In this document: in pieces, positions 28,608 through 36,447 of the stretch
How positions within the stretch are numbered: position 1 is the stretch's first letter
Layout: each line of letters begins with the position of its first letter
Origin: Candidatus Latescibacterota bacterium
GTDB lineage: Bacteria > JAAXHH01
Assembly: GCA_022823465.1 (NCBI GenBank)
Contig: JAJEHX010000005.1
Location: forward strand, 62,001-126,000
Direction: 5' to 3'
DNA length: 64,000 nucleotides
Notes under the pieces: model-generated
The model's database searches: none
What the model saw: the letters and a program-made list of their open reading frames with translations, nothing else
Told to the model about the DNA's origin: nothing
Translations under genes and position numbers: made by a program

Positions 28608-29876
28608 ATGGCCAGGCAAAAGCAGGCATCCGGCAGTGGGAAGACGGTCAAGAAAAGCCAGTCGTTCAAGATGGCGGATACAATTGAAGAGTTTACGAAC
28701 GAACTGGGAAACGCCGGTCCGGCCAAGGTGGACAACGAGACCTACTGGGGTGCCGTTCGGGCCCAGTTCCCTTATAACGGCTCGATACGCTACACCAACA
28801 ATGGAACGATCGGCATCCTGCCCCATATGGTGCTGCAGGCCCAGATCGCGACCCTGAAGGAGGCCGAGATTCAGGACGGGGACACCGGTGGCGTAACCTA
28901 TCCCGGTCCCCACGAGGCCCATGAAAAGCTGGCCGCGCTGATCAACGCGGACCCGTCGGAGGTCGCCGTAACACGCAATTCGACGGAGAGCATGAACATC
29001 ATCGCCCTGGGTCTCGATCTGAAGCCTGAGGACGAGATCCTCACGACGACCCACGAACACTACGGGGGCTGGTCCTGCTGGCAGAACCGAAACGCCCTCT
29101 TCGGCAATCCCATACGCAAGCTCGATCTTTACGATCCGCCAGAAGACGAAGATGAGATCGTCGGCCTTATCGAGGAAGCCATCCGGCCGGAAACTAGGGT
29201 GCTCAGCTTCTGCCACGTGACCTGCACGACGGCCTGGCGCCTGCCCGTCCGGAAGATCTGCGCCATGGCCCGCAAGCGGGGGCTCATCACGGTCATCGAC
29301 GGCGCGCAGTCGGTAGGCATGATCGCGGTGGACGTGAACGACCTGAACTGCGATTTCTACGTGAGCAGCACCCATAAATGGCTGTTCACGCCCAAGGGAA
29401 CGGGCCTGTTGTACGTAAAAGAAGCCGCGCAGGAACATATCGGACTGGGGTACTATACGCACGGCGGCCAACTGACGGCGAGAAGGTTCGAGAACCACGC
29501 GACCCAGAGCTATGCGCCGCTGGTGGGGTTCGCCGTGGCTGTGGACTTTCACAACGCCATCGGCACCCCTTTGATCGAAGACCGGGGAGCGGCCATGGCA
29601 AAATGGCTGAAGACCCGCCTTTCAGACATACCCGGCGTACGGGTATGGACTCCCATGAGCCGGAATCTCTCCGCGTCCATGGTTTCCTTCTCCATCGCCG
29701 GCATGACCTCGTCCGACGTGGGGACGCCGCTCCGTGAGCGGTACCGCATCCACAGCCGCGGCCTCCACGAAGGCGGATATCACGGCGCCCGCATTTCCTG
29801 CGCCATGCACAACAGTTATGATGAAATGGAGCAAGTCGTCAGCGCCATCGGCGAAATCGCGGCAAACCGATGCTGA
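28608..29876 (+). CDS. Class V aminotransferase (isopenicillin-N epimerase-like)
   Basis: A 422-residue fold-type I PLP enzyme of class V. Key segments are YTNNGTIGILPHMVLQAQ near the N-terminus, the PLP Asp in TVIDGAQSVGMIAVDV and the Schiff-base lysine in YVSSTHKWLFTPKGTG. The C-terminal GARISCAMHNSYDEMEQ is typical. I chose ATG 28608 because the predicted promoter at 28465-28493 lies inside the longer upstream frame. Residues 1-25 are Lys/Ser-rich and may be unstructured. It is divergent from the IorA-like gene. The reaction is unknown; epimerase, desulfurase and lyase activities are all known in the class. Confidence 0.87.
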   Translation: MARQKQASGSGKTVKKSQSFKMADTIEEFTNELGNAGPAKVDNETYWGAVRAQFPYNGSIRYTNNGTIGILPHMVLQAQIATLKEAEIQDGDTGGVTYPGPHEAHEKLAALINADPSEVAVTRNSTESMNIIALGLDLKPEDEILTTTHEHYGGWSCWQNRNALFGNPIRKLDLYDPPEDEDEIVGLIEEAIRPETRVLSFCHVTCTTAWRLPVRKICAMARKRGLITVIDGAQSVGMIAVDVNDLNCDFYVSSTHKWLFTPKGTGLLYVKEAAQEHIGLGYYTHGGQLTARRFENHATQSYAPLVGFAVAVDFHNAIGTPLIEDRGAAMAKWLKTRLSDIPGVRVWTPMSRNLSASMVSFSIAGMTSSDVGTPLRERYRIHSRGLHEGGYHGARISCAMHNSYDEMEQVVSAIGEIAANRC

Positions 29877-29883
29877 ATTCGCA

Positions 29884-29918
29884 TTCATACTCTAACACGC
29901 TTCATTACTCTCACACGC
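29884..29918. repeat. Imperfect 17/18-bp tandem repeat after a stop codon
   Basis: TTCATACTCTAACACGC (29884-29900) is followed directly by TTCATTACTCTCACACGC (29901-29918), differing by one insertion and one substitution. It begins eight bases after the class V enzyme stop and precedes the acyl-CoA ligase gene. Confidence 0.7.
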
Positions 29919-29955
29919 GGTCGCGCGCGGCGTCAGTATAGCACGGGAGCGGAAC

Positions 29956-31650
29956 ATGTCTGATACTTCACTTACCATCGAGGCACTGAAAGATCAGCTG
30001 GGTGAATCCTTCGCGGAGCGTGTCGTCCTTCGAATCAAGCGAGAAGGCGAATACGTGGAATTCACGGGCGGGGAGGTCGCCCGCAGGGCCGACGCGCTGG
30101 CGGGGCTGTTGGCTTCCCTCGGCCTGCAGCACGGCGACCGGGTCGCGCTGCTCGCGGACAACCAGCCCGAATGGGGCGTTGCCTACCTGGCCATCGTCGG
30201 TCACGGGATGACGGCGGTACCCATCGACCGGCTGCTGAAGCCAGGGGAATACCAGCGTATCCTCGAGGATTCCGGAACGCGGGCCATCGTCGTCTCGGAC
30301 GCTTTCCGCGACGAATTTCATTCCATCGCCGGCACCCTGCCCGACCTGAAACACGTGCTGAGCCTGGAAGAAGTCATGACCAGCGAAGCGAATACGGAGC
30401 CGCCGGACAGCCAGGTCGGTCCGGACGATCTGGCCGTCCTGATCTACACCTCGGGTACGACCGGCCAGCCCAAGGGCGTGATGCTCTCCCACCGGAACAT
30501 CATGTCAAACGTGGCGGCCTGCAGCCAGGTCATCTCCATTTCGGCGGATGACAGTTTCGTATCCGTGCTCCCCCTGCACCATACGTTCGAATGCACCGCC
30601 GGTCTCCTCGCGCCCCTGTACAACGGCGCCATGGTTTCCTATGTAGGCAGCCTCAAATCGCGGGATATCGTCGACACCATGAAAGACTCGAAGGCGACGA
30701 TCATGCTGGGCGTCCCGCTGCTGTATGAAAAGATGTTTCAGGGGATCATGCGCAAGGTCGGCACGCAGCCCGCCGTCACGCGGACCGTGTTCAATCTCCT
30801 GATGGGCGTGGTGAAACTGGGCGAGAAATTCAACAGGCGCATGGGCACGGCCCTGTTCAGGAGCCTGCGGGACAAGGGCGGACTGGGGACCGTCCGGTTC
30901 TTCGTATCCGGCGCGGCGGCGCTGCCGCCCGAGGTGGCCATGGGCTTCGACCGCCTGGGCCTGCGCATACTCCAGGGCTACGGACTTACGGAAACCTCGC
31001 CGGTCGTTTCGGTCCATCGCGTGGAGCAGCCTCCAAAACCCGATTCCGTCGGACCGCCCATAAACGGCGTGGAGGTGGAGGTCGTGGAACCGGACGACAC
31101 CGGTGTGGGCGAACTCATCGTCCGGGGAGACAACGTGATGCAGGGTTATTACAATAATCCCGAGGCCACGGCGGAAGTGCTCAAGGACGGCGCGCTCTAT
31201 ACGGGCGATTCCGGGTGGATCGACGAGGACGGCCACCTGCACATCGCGGGCCGCCTGAAGAACGTGATCGTCACCCGGGCGGGCAAGAACATATATCCTG
31301 AGGAAATCGAGGGTGAACTCGTCCTCAGTCCCTATATCGCGGAGGTGCTTGTTTTCGGCGCCGAGGACGCGGCATCAGGTGAAGAATACGTAAGAGCTGT
31401 CGTGGTCCCCGATTTCGAATACCTGGAAGAGGAAGGTACGCCGGTCGATGACGACGAGGCGCTTGCCACGCTCATCAACCAGGAGGTCCGGGCGCGCTGC
31501 CGAAACCTGGCGGACTACAAGCGCGTCAGGGAAGTGGAGCTACGCAGGGAGGAATTCTCAAAGACATCCACGCGCAAGATCAAGCGGTTTCTCTTCCAGT
31601 CGGCAGAATCCGGACAGGCGGCCCAGGCGGAAGACTCCTCCAGCCAGTAG
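29956..31650 (+). CDS. Long-chain acyl-CoA synthetase (AMP-forming)
   Basis: A 564-residue adenylate-forming enzyme that activates fatty acids with ATP and CoA, in the FadD/AMP-dependent ligase family. The ATP-binding P-loop is YTSGTTGQPKGVMLSH. Later family motifs are ILQGYGLTETSPVVS and GDSGWIDEDGHLHIAGRLKN, followed by the catalytic-lysine region near the C-terminus (RKIKRFLF). The ATG at 29956 is preceded by GGGAGCGGA. A site-2 protease gene follows 39 bases later. The acyl chain length cannot be judged from sequence. Confidence 0.93.
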   Translation: MSDTSLTIEALKDQLGESFAERVVLRIKREGEYVEFTGGEVARRADALAGLLASLGLQHGDRVALLADNQPEWGVAYLAIVGHGMTAVPIDRLLKPGEYQRILEDSGTRAIVVSDAFRDEFHSIAGTLPDLKHVLSLEEVMTSEANTEPPDSQVGPDDLAVLIYTSGTTGQPKGVMLSHRNIMSNVAACSQVISISADDSFVSVLPLHHTFECTAGLLAPLYNGAMVSYVGSLKSRDIVDTMKDSKATIMLGVPLLYEKMFQGIMRKVGTQPAVTRTVFNLLMGVVKLGEKFNRRMGTALFRSLRDKGGLGTVRFFVSGAAALPPEVAMGFDRLGLRILQGYGLTETSPVVSVHRVEQPPKPDSVGPPINGVEVEVVEPDDTGVGELIVRGDNVMQGYYNNPEATAEVLKDGALYTGDSGWIDEDGHLHIAGRLKNVIVTRAGKNIYPEEIEGELVLSPYIAEVLVFGAEDAASGEEYVRAVVVPDFEYLEEEGTPVDDDEALATLINQEVRARCRNLADYKRVREVELRREEFSKTSTRKIKRFLFQSAESGQAAQAEDSSSQ

Positions 31651-31689
31651 GGGAGGTTTCGTCACCACGGGAAGGCGGAAACGCGATCG

Positions 31690-32733
31690 ATGGGTAACAT
31701 GGAACACGCACCAGATCCGGAACCGGCGCCGCTTCCCTCGAAGGACACGCTTCCCGGTCACAAGGAAGGGGACCAGACGGGCCAAACCCGCCAGGCTGAC
31801 CAGGCGGGCCAGACGGGCCAGGCGGACCAGCGCATACAATGGCGCCGCCCCGCCATCCTGTTCGCGTGTACCGTCCTGACCACCGTTGTCGCCGGAGCGA
31901 TCATGGAGCACCCCACGGTCCCGCCGCTGGTGGTGCTGCTCACCCTGTTCGGCATCCCGTCGCTTCTCCTGGACGGACTGCCCTTTTCCCTCTCGGTACT
32001 TGGCATTCTGATGGCCCACGAAATGGGCCATTATCTCTATGCCCGGTGGTACGGCGTCCGTACGTCCCTGCCCCATTTCATTCCTTCGCCCCTGTTTTTC
32101 ATTTCGCCGAATCCGGGCACCTTCGGCGCCGTCATCGTCACGAAAGCGCCTTATCCGCACAGGCAGGCCCTGATGGATATAGGTGCGGCCGGTCCCATTG
32201 CCGGTTTCATCGTGGCAGTGCCGATCATGGCCTACAGTCTCGTAGGAGCCCGGGTCGATCTCATCCCTGCGAACGGCGGGCTTTACCTGGGCGAGCCCCT
32301 GGTGTTTCAAGCCCTTGCCTATCTGATCCACGGTCCGCTGCCCGAGAATTACACCATTTACCTGGATTCCGTGGGTCTGGCAGCCTGGTTCGGCTGTCTG
32401 GTCACCATGCTCAACCTGCTGCCCGTGGGACAACTGGACGGCGGCCACATTCTCTACGCCTTCACAGGAGGCGCACAAAGTGGACGCCGGCTCCAGAGAA
32501 ACCTGACGATCACGAGCTTCCTGGCGCTGGCCGTACTGGGCCTGTACTCGCCCGGATGGTGGGTGTTCGGGGCGCTTCTGCTGTTGATGGGCAGGTTCAG
32601 CGGTTTTCGGCATCCTGCGCCGATAGACGATGCCGCGCCGCTGCCCGGGCACAGTAAGTGGCTTGGCTGGATCGCGGTCCTGGTCTTTGTCCAGACCTGC
32701 ATGCCGGTACCGATTTCCTTTACGGGTCCGTAG
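31690..32733 (+). CDS. Site-2 protease-family membrane metalloprotease (M50)
   Basis: A 347-residue intramembrane zinc metalloprotease. The zinc site is HEMGH at the cytoplasmic-membrane interface (in ILMAHEMGHYLYARWYG), and the third ligand lies in NLLPVGQLDGGH. About six hydrophobic segments surround them. The first ~50 residues are a low-complexity Gln/Thr/Gly/Asp tract (TGQTRQADQAGQTGQADQ) encoded by short DNA repeats at about 31770-31830. Such proteases cut membrane-bound anti-sigma factors or signal peptides; the substrate here is unknown. It resembles the variant lacking a PDZ domain. Confidence 0.9.
   Translation: MGNMEHAPDPEPAPLPSKDTLPGHKEGDQTGQTRQADQAGQTGQADQRIQWRRPAILFACTVLTTVVAGAIMEHPTVPPLVVLLTLFGIPSLLLDGLPFSLSVLGILMAHEMGHYLYARWYGVRTSLPHFIPSPLFFISPNPGTFGAVIVTKAPYPHRQALMDIGAAGPIAGFIVAVPIMAYSLVGARVDLIPANGGLYLGEPLVFQALAYLIHGPLPENYTIYLDSVGLAAWFGCLVTMLNLLPVGQLDGGHILYAFTGGAQSGRRLQRNLTITSFLALAVLGLYSPGWWVFGALLLLMGRFSGFRHPAPIDDAAPLPGHSKWLGWIAVLVFVQTCMPVPISFTGP
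31770..31830. repeat. Imperfect 9-12-bp coding repeats in the protease N-terminus
   Basis: Units close to GACCAGRCGGGCCAR recur four to five times and encode alternating Gln, Thr/Ala, Gly and Asp residues. They form a low-complexity linker ahead of the first membrane segment. Confidence 0.6.
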
Positions 32734-32859
32734 ACTGACCGCCGCGGAGAGCGTTGCTATCGCAAGATCGGGGCTTTGTTTGTAGCGGGGGACTGCTTCG
32801 CTGTGGCGGGAGATGCGCCCGGACGGGGACGCGCCCCGGTGGGGACGCCCGGGGCGGGA

Positions 32860-33615
32860 TCAGCTGATCAGGAGCCGTTCCAGTTTCTTGTGGATTCTCT
32901 CGTCGTCACCGTCGATTCGATGGGCCTTGAGCAGTTCGTCGATCGCCCGAGCGTTTTCACCCATGATCTCGAATATGGAACCCAGTGCGTAATGGGCTGC
33001 GAAATTCGTGGCATCCAGTTCGAGGGCCCGCTGGTACTCCCCTATCGCGAGTTCCCATTTCTCCTGCCGGACGAAGATTTCCGCTAGACTCATGTGGACT
33101 TCCGACGCGTCGCCATCCCAGCGCAGCGCTTCCCTGTAGGCGGCGACGGCTTCATCGTACATCGTACGCCGCTTGTATACCATGCCCAGAAGCTTGTAAG
33201 CGGTGCCGTCCCGGGGTGACCGCCGTATGACCTCGCGGAAGCAGTTCGTGGCCTTTTCGAATTCGCCGAGATTGCAGTAAATACGGCCGAGGTCCTGGAA
33301 GAGCGTGTCGGTGCGGTATCCGCCTTCGAGGGCGTTCAGCAGATAACCGCGGGCTTCGCTGTAGCACTCCTGTTTCATGTAGATCAGGCCGATATCATAC
33401 TGTAACGCGACTTTTTTCGGATATGCCCGCGCACACTTGCTGAGCCATTCAAAGGCCTCGCTCGTGCGGCCGGTATACATGAGCCCAAGACCCAGGCCCC
33501 GCAGCGTCCAGTAATCGGTCTGGTTCCGCTCCACGCGTTCCTGGCACAGGCGCACGATGGTCTCGTAGTCCTTCTTCATCAGGAGGGACTTGAGCTTATG
33601 GGACCAGAACCACAT
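32860..33615 (-). CDS. Tetratricopeptide-repeat protein
   Basis: A 251-residue protein made of about six TPR units with the usual alternating small and aromatic residues, for example TLRGLGLGLMYTGRTSEAFEWLSK, LFQDLGRIYCNLGEFEKATNCF and AAHYALGSIFEIMGENARAIDELL. Its function is protein-protein interaction; no catalytic domain or export signal is evident. The N-terminal MWFWSHKLKSLLMKK is hydrophobic and basic but too short for a confident signal peptide. A clear promoter lies 85-120 bases upstream. It is convergent with the site-2 protease gene. Confidence 0.85.
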   Translation of the reverse strand: MWFWSHKLKSLLMKKDYETIVRLCQERVERNQTDYWTLRGLGLGLMYTGRTSEAFEWLSKCARAYPKKVALQYDIGLIYMKQECYSEARGYLLNALEGGYRTDTLFQDLGRIYCNLGEFEKATNCFREVIRRSPRDGTAYKLLGMVYKRRTMYDEAVAAYREALRWDGDASEVHMSLAEIFVRQEKWELAIGEYQRALELDATNFAAHYALGSIFEIMGENARAIDELLKAHRIDGDDERIHKKLERLLIS

Positions 33616-33706
33616 ATTTGTTTACTCTTTCAAAAACGGCCGGCACCGTTCAGGGGATTCGATTCCGGGGAAACCGGACGTGCTGTACCAACGTCCCGAT
33701 ACCCTG

Positions 33707-33735
33707 AATATACGGCGGATCGGCGGGAGTGTCAA
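33707..33735 (-). promoter_or_regulatory. Predicted sigma70 promoter of the TPR protein gene
   Basis: On the minus strand TTGACA (33735-33730), 17 bases, TATATT (33712-33707). This is among the strongest promoter matches in the window and gives a leader of about 85 bases. Confidence 0.65.
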
Positions 33736-33845
33736 GCGGACGAGACGGGTATGGGGAAGCGGGATTCAGAATGCGAACAAGGACGATCCTTAGGCGTGAA
33801 TGAAGCGGTCTGAAGGATCGAACGGCCGGGAGGAGAACAGGATAA

Positions 33846-34454
33846 ATGACAGGTGGGGAAGAAGTTGCCGGCATCATCCTCGCGGGAGGAATGAGCAGCC
33901 GCTTCGGCTCAAACAAGGCACTCAGCCGGTTTGAAGGGGAACGGTTGATACAGAGGCTTTGCAAAACGGTCGGCTCGGTGACGGGACAGATGATGCTGAT
34001 TACCAATACACCGGATGAATACGCCTTCCTGGGCCTGGAAAGCCGGAAGGACCTCGTCCCCCGCTGCGGGCCTATCGGCGGCATCTATACGGCGCTGAAG
34101 ACAGCGGATACCCGGTTATGCCTGTGCGTAGCCTGCGACATGCCCTTCATCAGGCCGGAATTCCTGGAATACATGATCGAGCGGTCGTCCGGATACGATG
34201 TGGTCGTCCCCATGAACGACGGCCGCGAAGAACCGCTGTGTGCACTTTACCGGGAGACCTGCGTCCCGGCAATCGAGCACCGGATTCAGGCGCGAAAGTA
34301 CAAGATAACCGGATTTTTCGACGAGGTCCGCGTCCTTCGCCTTTCACCGGGAGATGGTGGATTCCATGACGCCGGCATGTTCTTCAATATCAACAACATG
34401 GCGGATTACGACGAGGCGTTGAGGAGACTGAAGGACGGGCGGCCTTCAAAGTAG
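33846..34454 (+). CDS. mobA: Molybdenum cofactor guanylyltransferase MobA
   Basis: A 202-residue nucleotidyltransferase that attaches GMP to molybdopterin to form the guanine dinucleotide cofactor. The nucleotide-binding motif is IILAGGMSSRFGSNKAL near residue 10. CGPIGGIYTALK and VACDMPFIRPEF, with the metal-binding Asp, also match. The last residues FFNINNMADYDEAL are typical of MobA. The xanthine oxidase-family enzyme at 10.9-14.6 kb would normally use the cytosine form, so this gene probably serves other molybdoenzymes, unless it has MocA-like specificity. The start ATG 33846 lies seven bases after GAACAGGA. Confidence 0.92.
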   Translation: MTGGEEVAGIILAGGMSSRFGSNKALSRFEGERLIQRLCKTVGSVTGQMMLITNTPDEYAFLGLESRKDLVPRCGPIGGIYTALKTADTRLCLCVACDMPFIRPEFLEYMIERSSGYDVVVPMNDGREEPLCALYRETCVPAIEHRIQARKYKITGFFDEVRVLRLSPGDGGFHDAGMFFNINNMADYDEALRRLKDGRPSK

Positions 34455-34521
34455 ACACAGTCCAAAGAGCGGGGTGGAAGGGAACTTTGAGACCGGGCGG
34501 GAAACGGTGAGACCGGCGGGT

Positions 34522-34545
34522 CTGCCCGGACTACCCGGACTGCCC
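34522..34545. repeat. 9-bp tandem repeat containing the rsmI stop codon
   Basis: On the plus strand CTGCCCGGA (34522-34530), CTACCCGGA (34531-34539) and CTGCCC (34540-34545) are consecutive. The middle unit carries the rsmI stop codon on the minus strand. Confidence 0.75.
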
Positions 34546-35199
34546 TTCCACCAGCAGGATGAACTCTCCTCGAAGGCGGCGGTCCCTGGTCTTCTCGAGC
34601 AGAATGGACAGCGAATCCCGGTCGATTTTCTCGTGAAGTTTGGTCAGGTCGTTCACCAGGGCCGCCCTGCGGTCGCCGAATACTTCCAGGGCGGAGGCGA
34701 TGAGCGCGTCTACCCTGTGGGGGCTCTCGAAATAGATGAGCGTGTCTTCGCGTTCCGCGTCCGCTTCGAGATAGCGGCGCCGGGCAGCGGGTTTGCGGGG
34801 CGGGAATCCACAGAAAGAAAAGCGGTGGACCGGCAGGCCCGAGAGGACGAGCGCCATGATCGGCGCGCTTGGTCCCGGGGCCATGCTTACGGGTATTTCG
34901 GCCTGGATCGCCGCCTGGACCAGGCGATAGCCGGGATCGGCGATACCGGGCGTGCCGGCATCCGTCACCAGCGCGAGGTCCTGGTCCAGTTCAAGGGCGG
35001 CCAGGGCCCTGGGTACGGTCCGTTGTTCGTTGTGTTCGTGATAGGCCATCTGCCGGGCGCTGATTCCGTAATGCTTGAGCAGGCGTCCGGTCCGGCGGGT
35101 ATCTTCGCTGAGTACGATATCCACGCTGCGCAGGATCTCCAGCGCGCGGAGGGTGATGTCGTCCCGATGTCCGATCGGCGTGGCTACCAGGTAGAGCAT
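34531..35199 (-). CDS. rsmI: 16S rRNA 2'-O-ribose C1402 methyltransferase RsmI
   Basis: A 222-residue SAM-dependent methyltransferase that modifies cytidine 1402 of 16S rRNA at the ribosomal P site. Hallmarks are YLVATPIGHRDDITLRA at the start, VLSEDTRRTGRLLKHYGI, ALVTDAGTPGIADPGYRL and FCGFPPRKPAARRR. The protein is shorter than many homologues (often ~280 residues), lacking part of the C-terminal domain; it ends at a 9-bp tandem repeat containing the stop codon, so the end may have been altered by repeat change. It is three bases downstream of a Gfo/Idh/MocA gene. Confidence 0.94.
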   Translation of the reverse strand: MLYLVATPIGHRDDITLRALEILRSVDIVLSEDTRRTGRLLKHYGISARQMAYHEHNEQRTVPRALAALELDQDLALVTDAGTPGIADPGYRLVQAAIQAEIPVSMAPGPSAPIMALVLSGLPVHRFSFCGFPPRKPAARRRYLEADAEREDTLIYFESPHRVDALIASALEVFGDRRAALVNDLTKLHEKIDRDSLSILLEKTRDRRLRGEFILLVEGQSG

Positions 35200-35202
35200 G
35201 GA

Positions 35203-36249
35203 CTAGTTCGTCTGTTCGGGGAACGGCGCGCGTATGTCGTAGCGGCCGTGAATCTCCACGGGCAAGTCCCCCTCCTCTACCATCAGGTCAAGTGGATTTT
35301 CACCCGTCAGCAGCGGGAGTTCGACCGCGTCACGGATGCGCGCGGACTCGTAGATCGCCATCATGAGTTCCATAGTCAGACGAGCTGTTTCACCCTCGCT
35401 GCGGTGCCCTTCGATGCGGCCGTCCAGCCAGGATATGAACTCATCGTACTGGTCGGCCTCTACCGGAGGCGGCGTGATGGTCTGCCAATCGCTGGAATGA
35501 CGGTTCAGCAAGACCAGGGTACTGTCCGGTCCGCGTTTTAAAATCCCTTCCGTCCCGTATATGACGTCTCCCTGCAGTCCTGGATCGGGCAGATCGCTCT
35601 CGTAGGTACCCCTTATCCCGCCTTCGAAGGCAATGATGGCCGCGCACCGGTCCTCGCACCTCACCCGGCGTTCCCACCGGTCCGTCCTGCGCGTCACCTG
35701 GCCGATCACCCACACCGGCCTGGGGTCGCCCAGCACGTACATCATTTCGTCGAGCTCGTGGGTTCCCCGGTTGAGCAGGCCGTGGGCGTCTCTGCGCAGC
35801 ATGGCCGTGGGCGTCCCGATCGCGCCCTCCCTCACGAGACGGCGTGCTTCCACGTTCTGTGGGGTGAACCGGCGCTGGTGGCCGATGGCGAGCTTGACGC
35901 CGTGTTGTGCACAGGATTCCAGCATGCGGTCGGCTTCGCCGAGGCTGGACGCCATCGGCTTTTCTCCCAGGATGCCCTTTGCGCCCGCTTCCGCGGCTTT
36001 CACGGTGATCTCGGCGCGGACGTTCTGCCAGGTGGTGATACTGACGATGTCACAGCCTTCTTCCGATAACATGCGCTCGTAATCCGTATAGGGTTTCGCA
36101 CCGAATTCGTCGGCCAGTTTACGGGCGTTTCGCTCGTCTACGTCGGCGACCGCGGCCACGTCGGTCTGAGTTTTCTGCGTCCAGTGCCGCGCGTGTGAAC
36201 CGCCCATGCCGCCACAACCTATGATGCCGACTCGATATGATTCGGACAT
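35203..36249 (-). CDS. Gfo/Idh/MocA-family oxidoreductase
   Basis: A 348-residue NAD(P)-dependent dehydrogenase. The Rossmann motif is YRVGIIGCGGMGGSHARHW at the N-terminus, and the catalytic-lysine motif is GILGEKPMASSLGEAD. The C-terminal domain reads GTHELDEMMYVLGDPRPVWV. AAGGAG precedes the ATG at 36249 by a few bases. A promoter candidate lies at 36312-36340, and the gene appears to be co-transcribed with rsmI, three bases downstream. The substrate is unknown and the pairing with an rRNA methylase is probably not functional. Confidence 0.91.
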   Translation of the reverse strand: MSESYRVGIIGCGGMGGSHARHWTQKTQTDVAAVADVDERNARKLADEFGAKPYTDYERMLSEEGCDIVSITTWQNVRAEITVKAAEAGAKGILGEKPMASSLGEADRMLESCAQHGVKLAIGHQRRFTPQNVEARRLVREGAIGTPTAMLRRDAHGLLNRGTHELDEMMYVLGDPRPVWVIGQVTRRTDRWERRVRCEDRCAAIIAFEGGIRGTYESDLPDPGLQGDVIYGTEGILKRGPDSTLVLLNRHSSDWQTITPPPVEADQYDEFISWLDGRIEGHRSEGETARLTMELMMAIYESARIRDAVELPLLTGENPLDLMVEEGDLPVEIHGRYDIRAPFPEQTN

Positions 36250-36311
36250 GTAAACTCCTTGAATACGTGTGCTTTCCCTCTCCCGCGGCCTGACTGCCTG
36301 CCGTTCCGCGC

Positions 36312-36340
36312 AATTTATCGCTTTGCCGAAGAACTCGCAA
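36312..36340 (-). promoter_or_regulatory. Predicted sigma70 promoter of the Gfo/Idh/MocA-rsmI unit
   Basis: On the minus strand TTGCGA (36340-36335), 17 bases, TAAATT (36317-36312). Both boxes are moderate matches; the leader would be about 55 bases. Confidence 0.4.
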
Positions 36341-36390
36341 CACTTGAATAGCCGGGCCGGCGGATCGGGCCCCGCGCCACACTATATGTA

Positions 36391-36419
36391 TTGCTCACCG
36401 TTCGCATCGGCTGTATGAT
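36391..36419 (+). promoter_or_regulatory. Predicted promoter of hemE-hemY
   Basis: TTGCTC (36391-36396), 17 bases, TATGAT (36414-36419). The -10 matches five of six consensus positions, while the -35 is weak. The start point near 36426 falls 22 bases before ATG 36448, which helps exclude the earlier in-frame starts at 36391 and 36415. Confidence 0.5.
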
Positions 36420-36447
36420 AGAGCAGGTCAACCGGGAGAGGATAAAC

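Noticed and set aside
28356-29552. Upstream extension of the IorA-like frame by about 400 residues
   Set aside because: It lies antisense to the class V enzyme and gives no known domain; the conserved start is at 28355 with AGGAG upstream.
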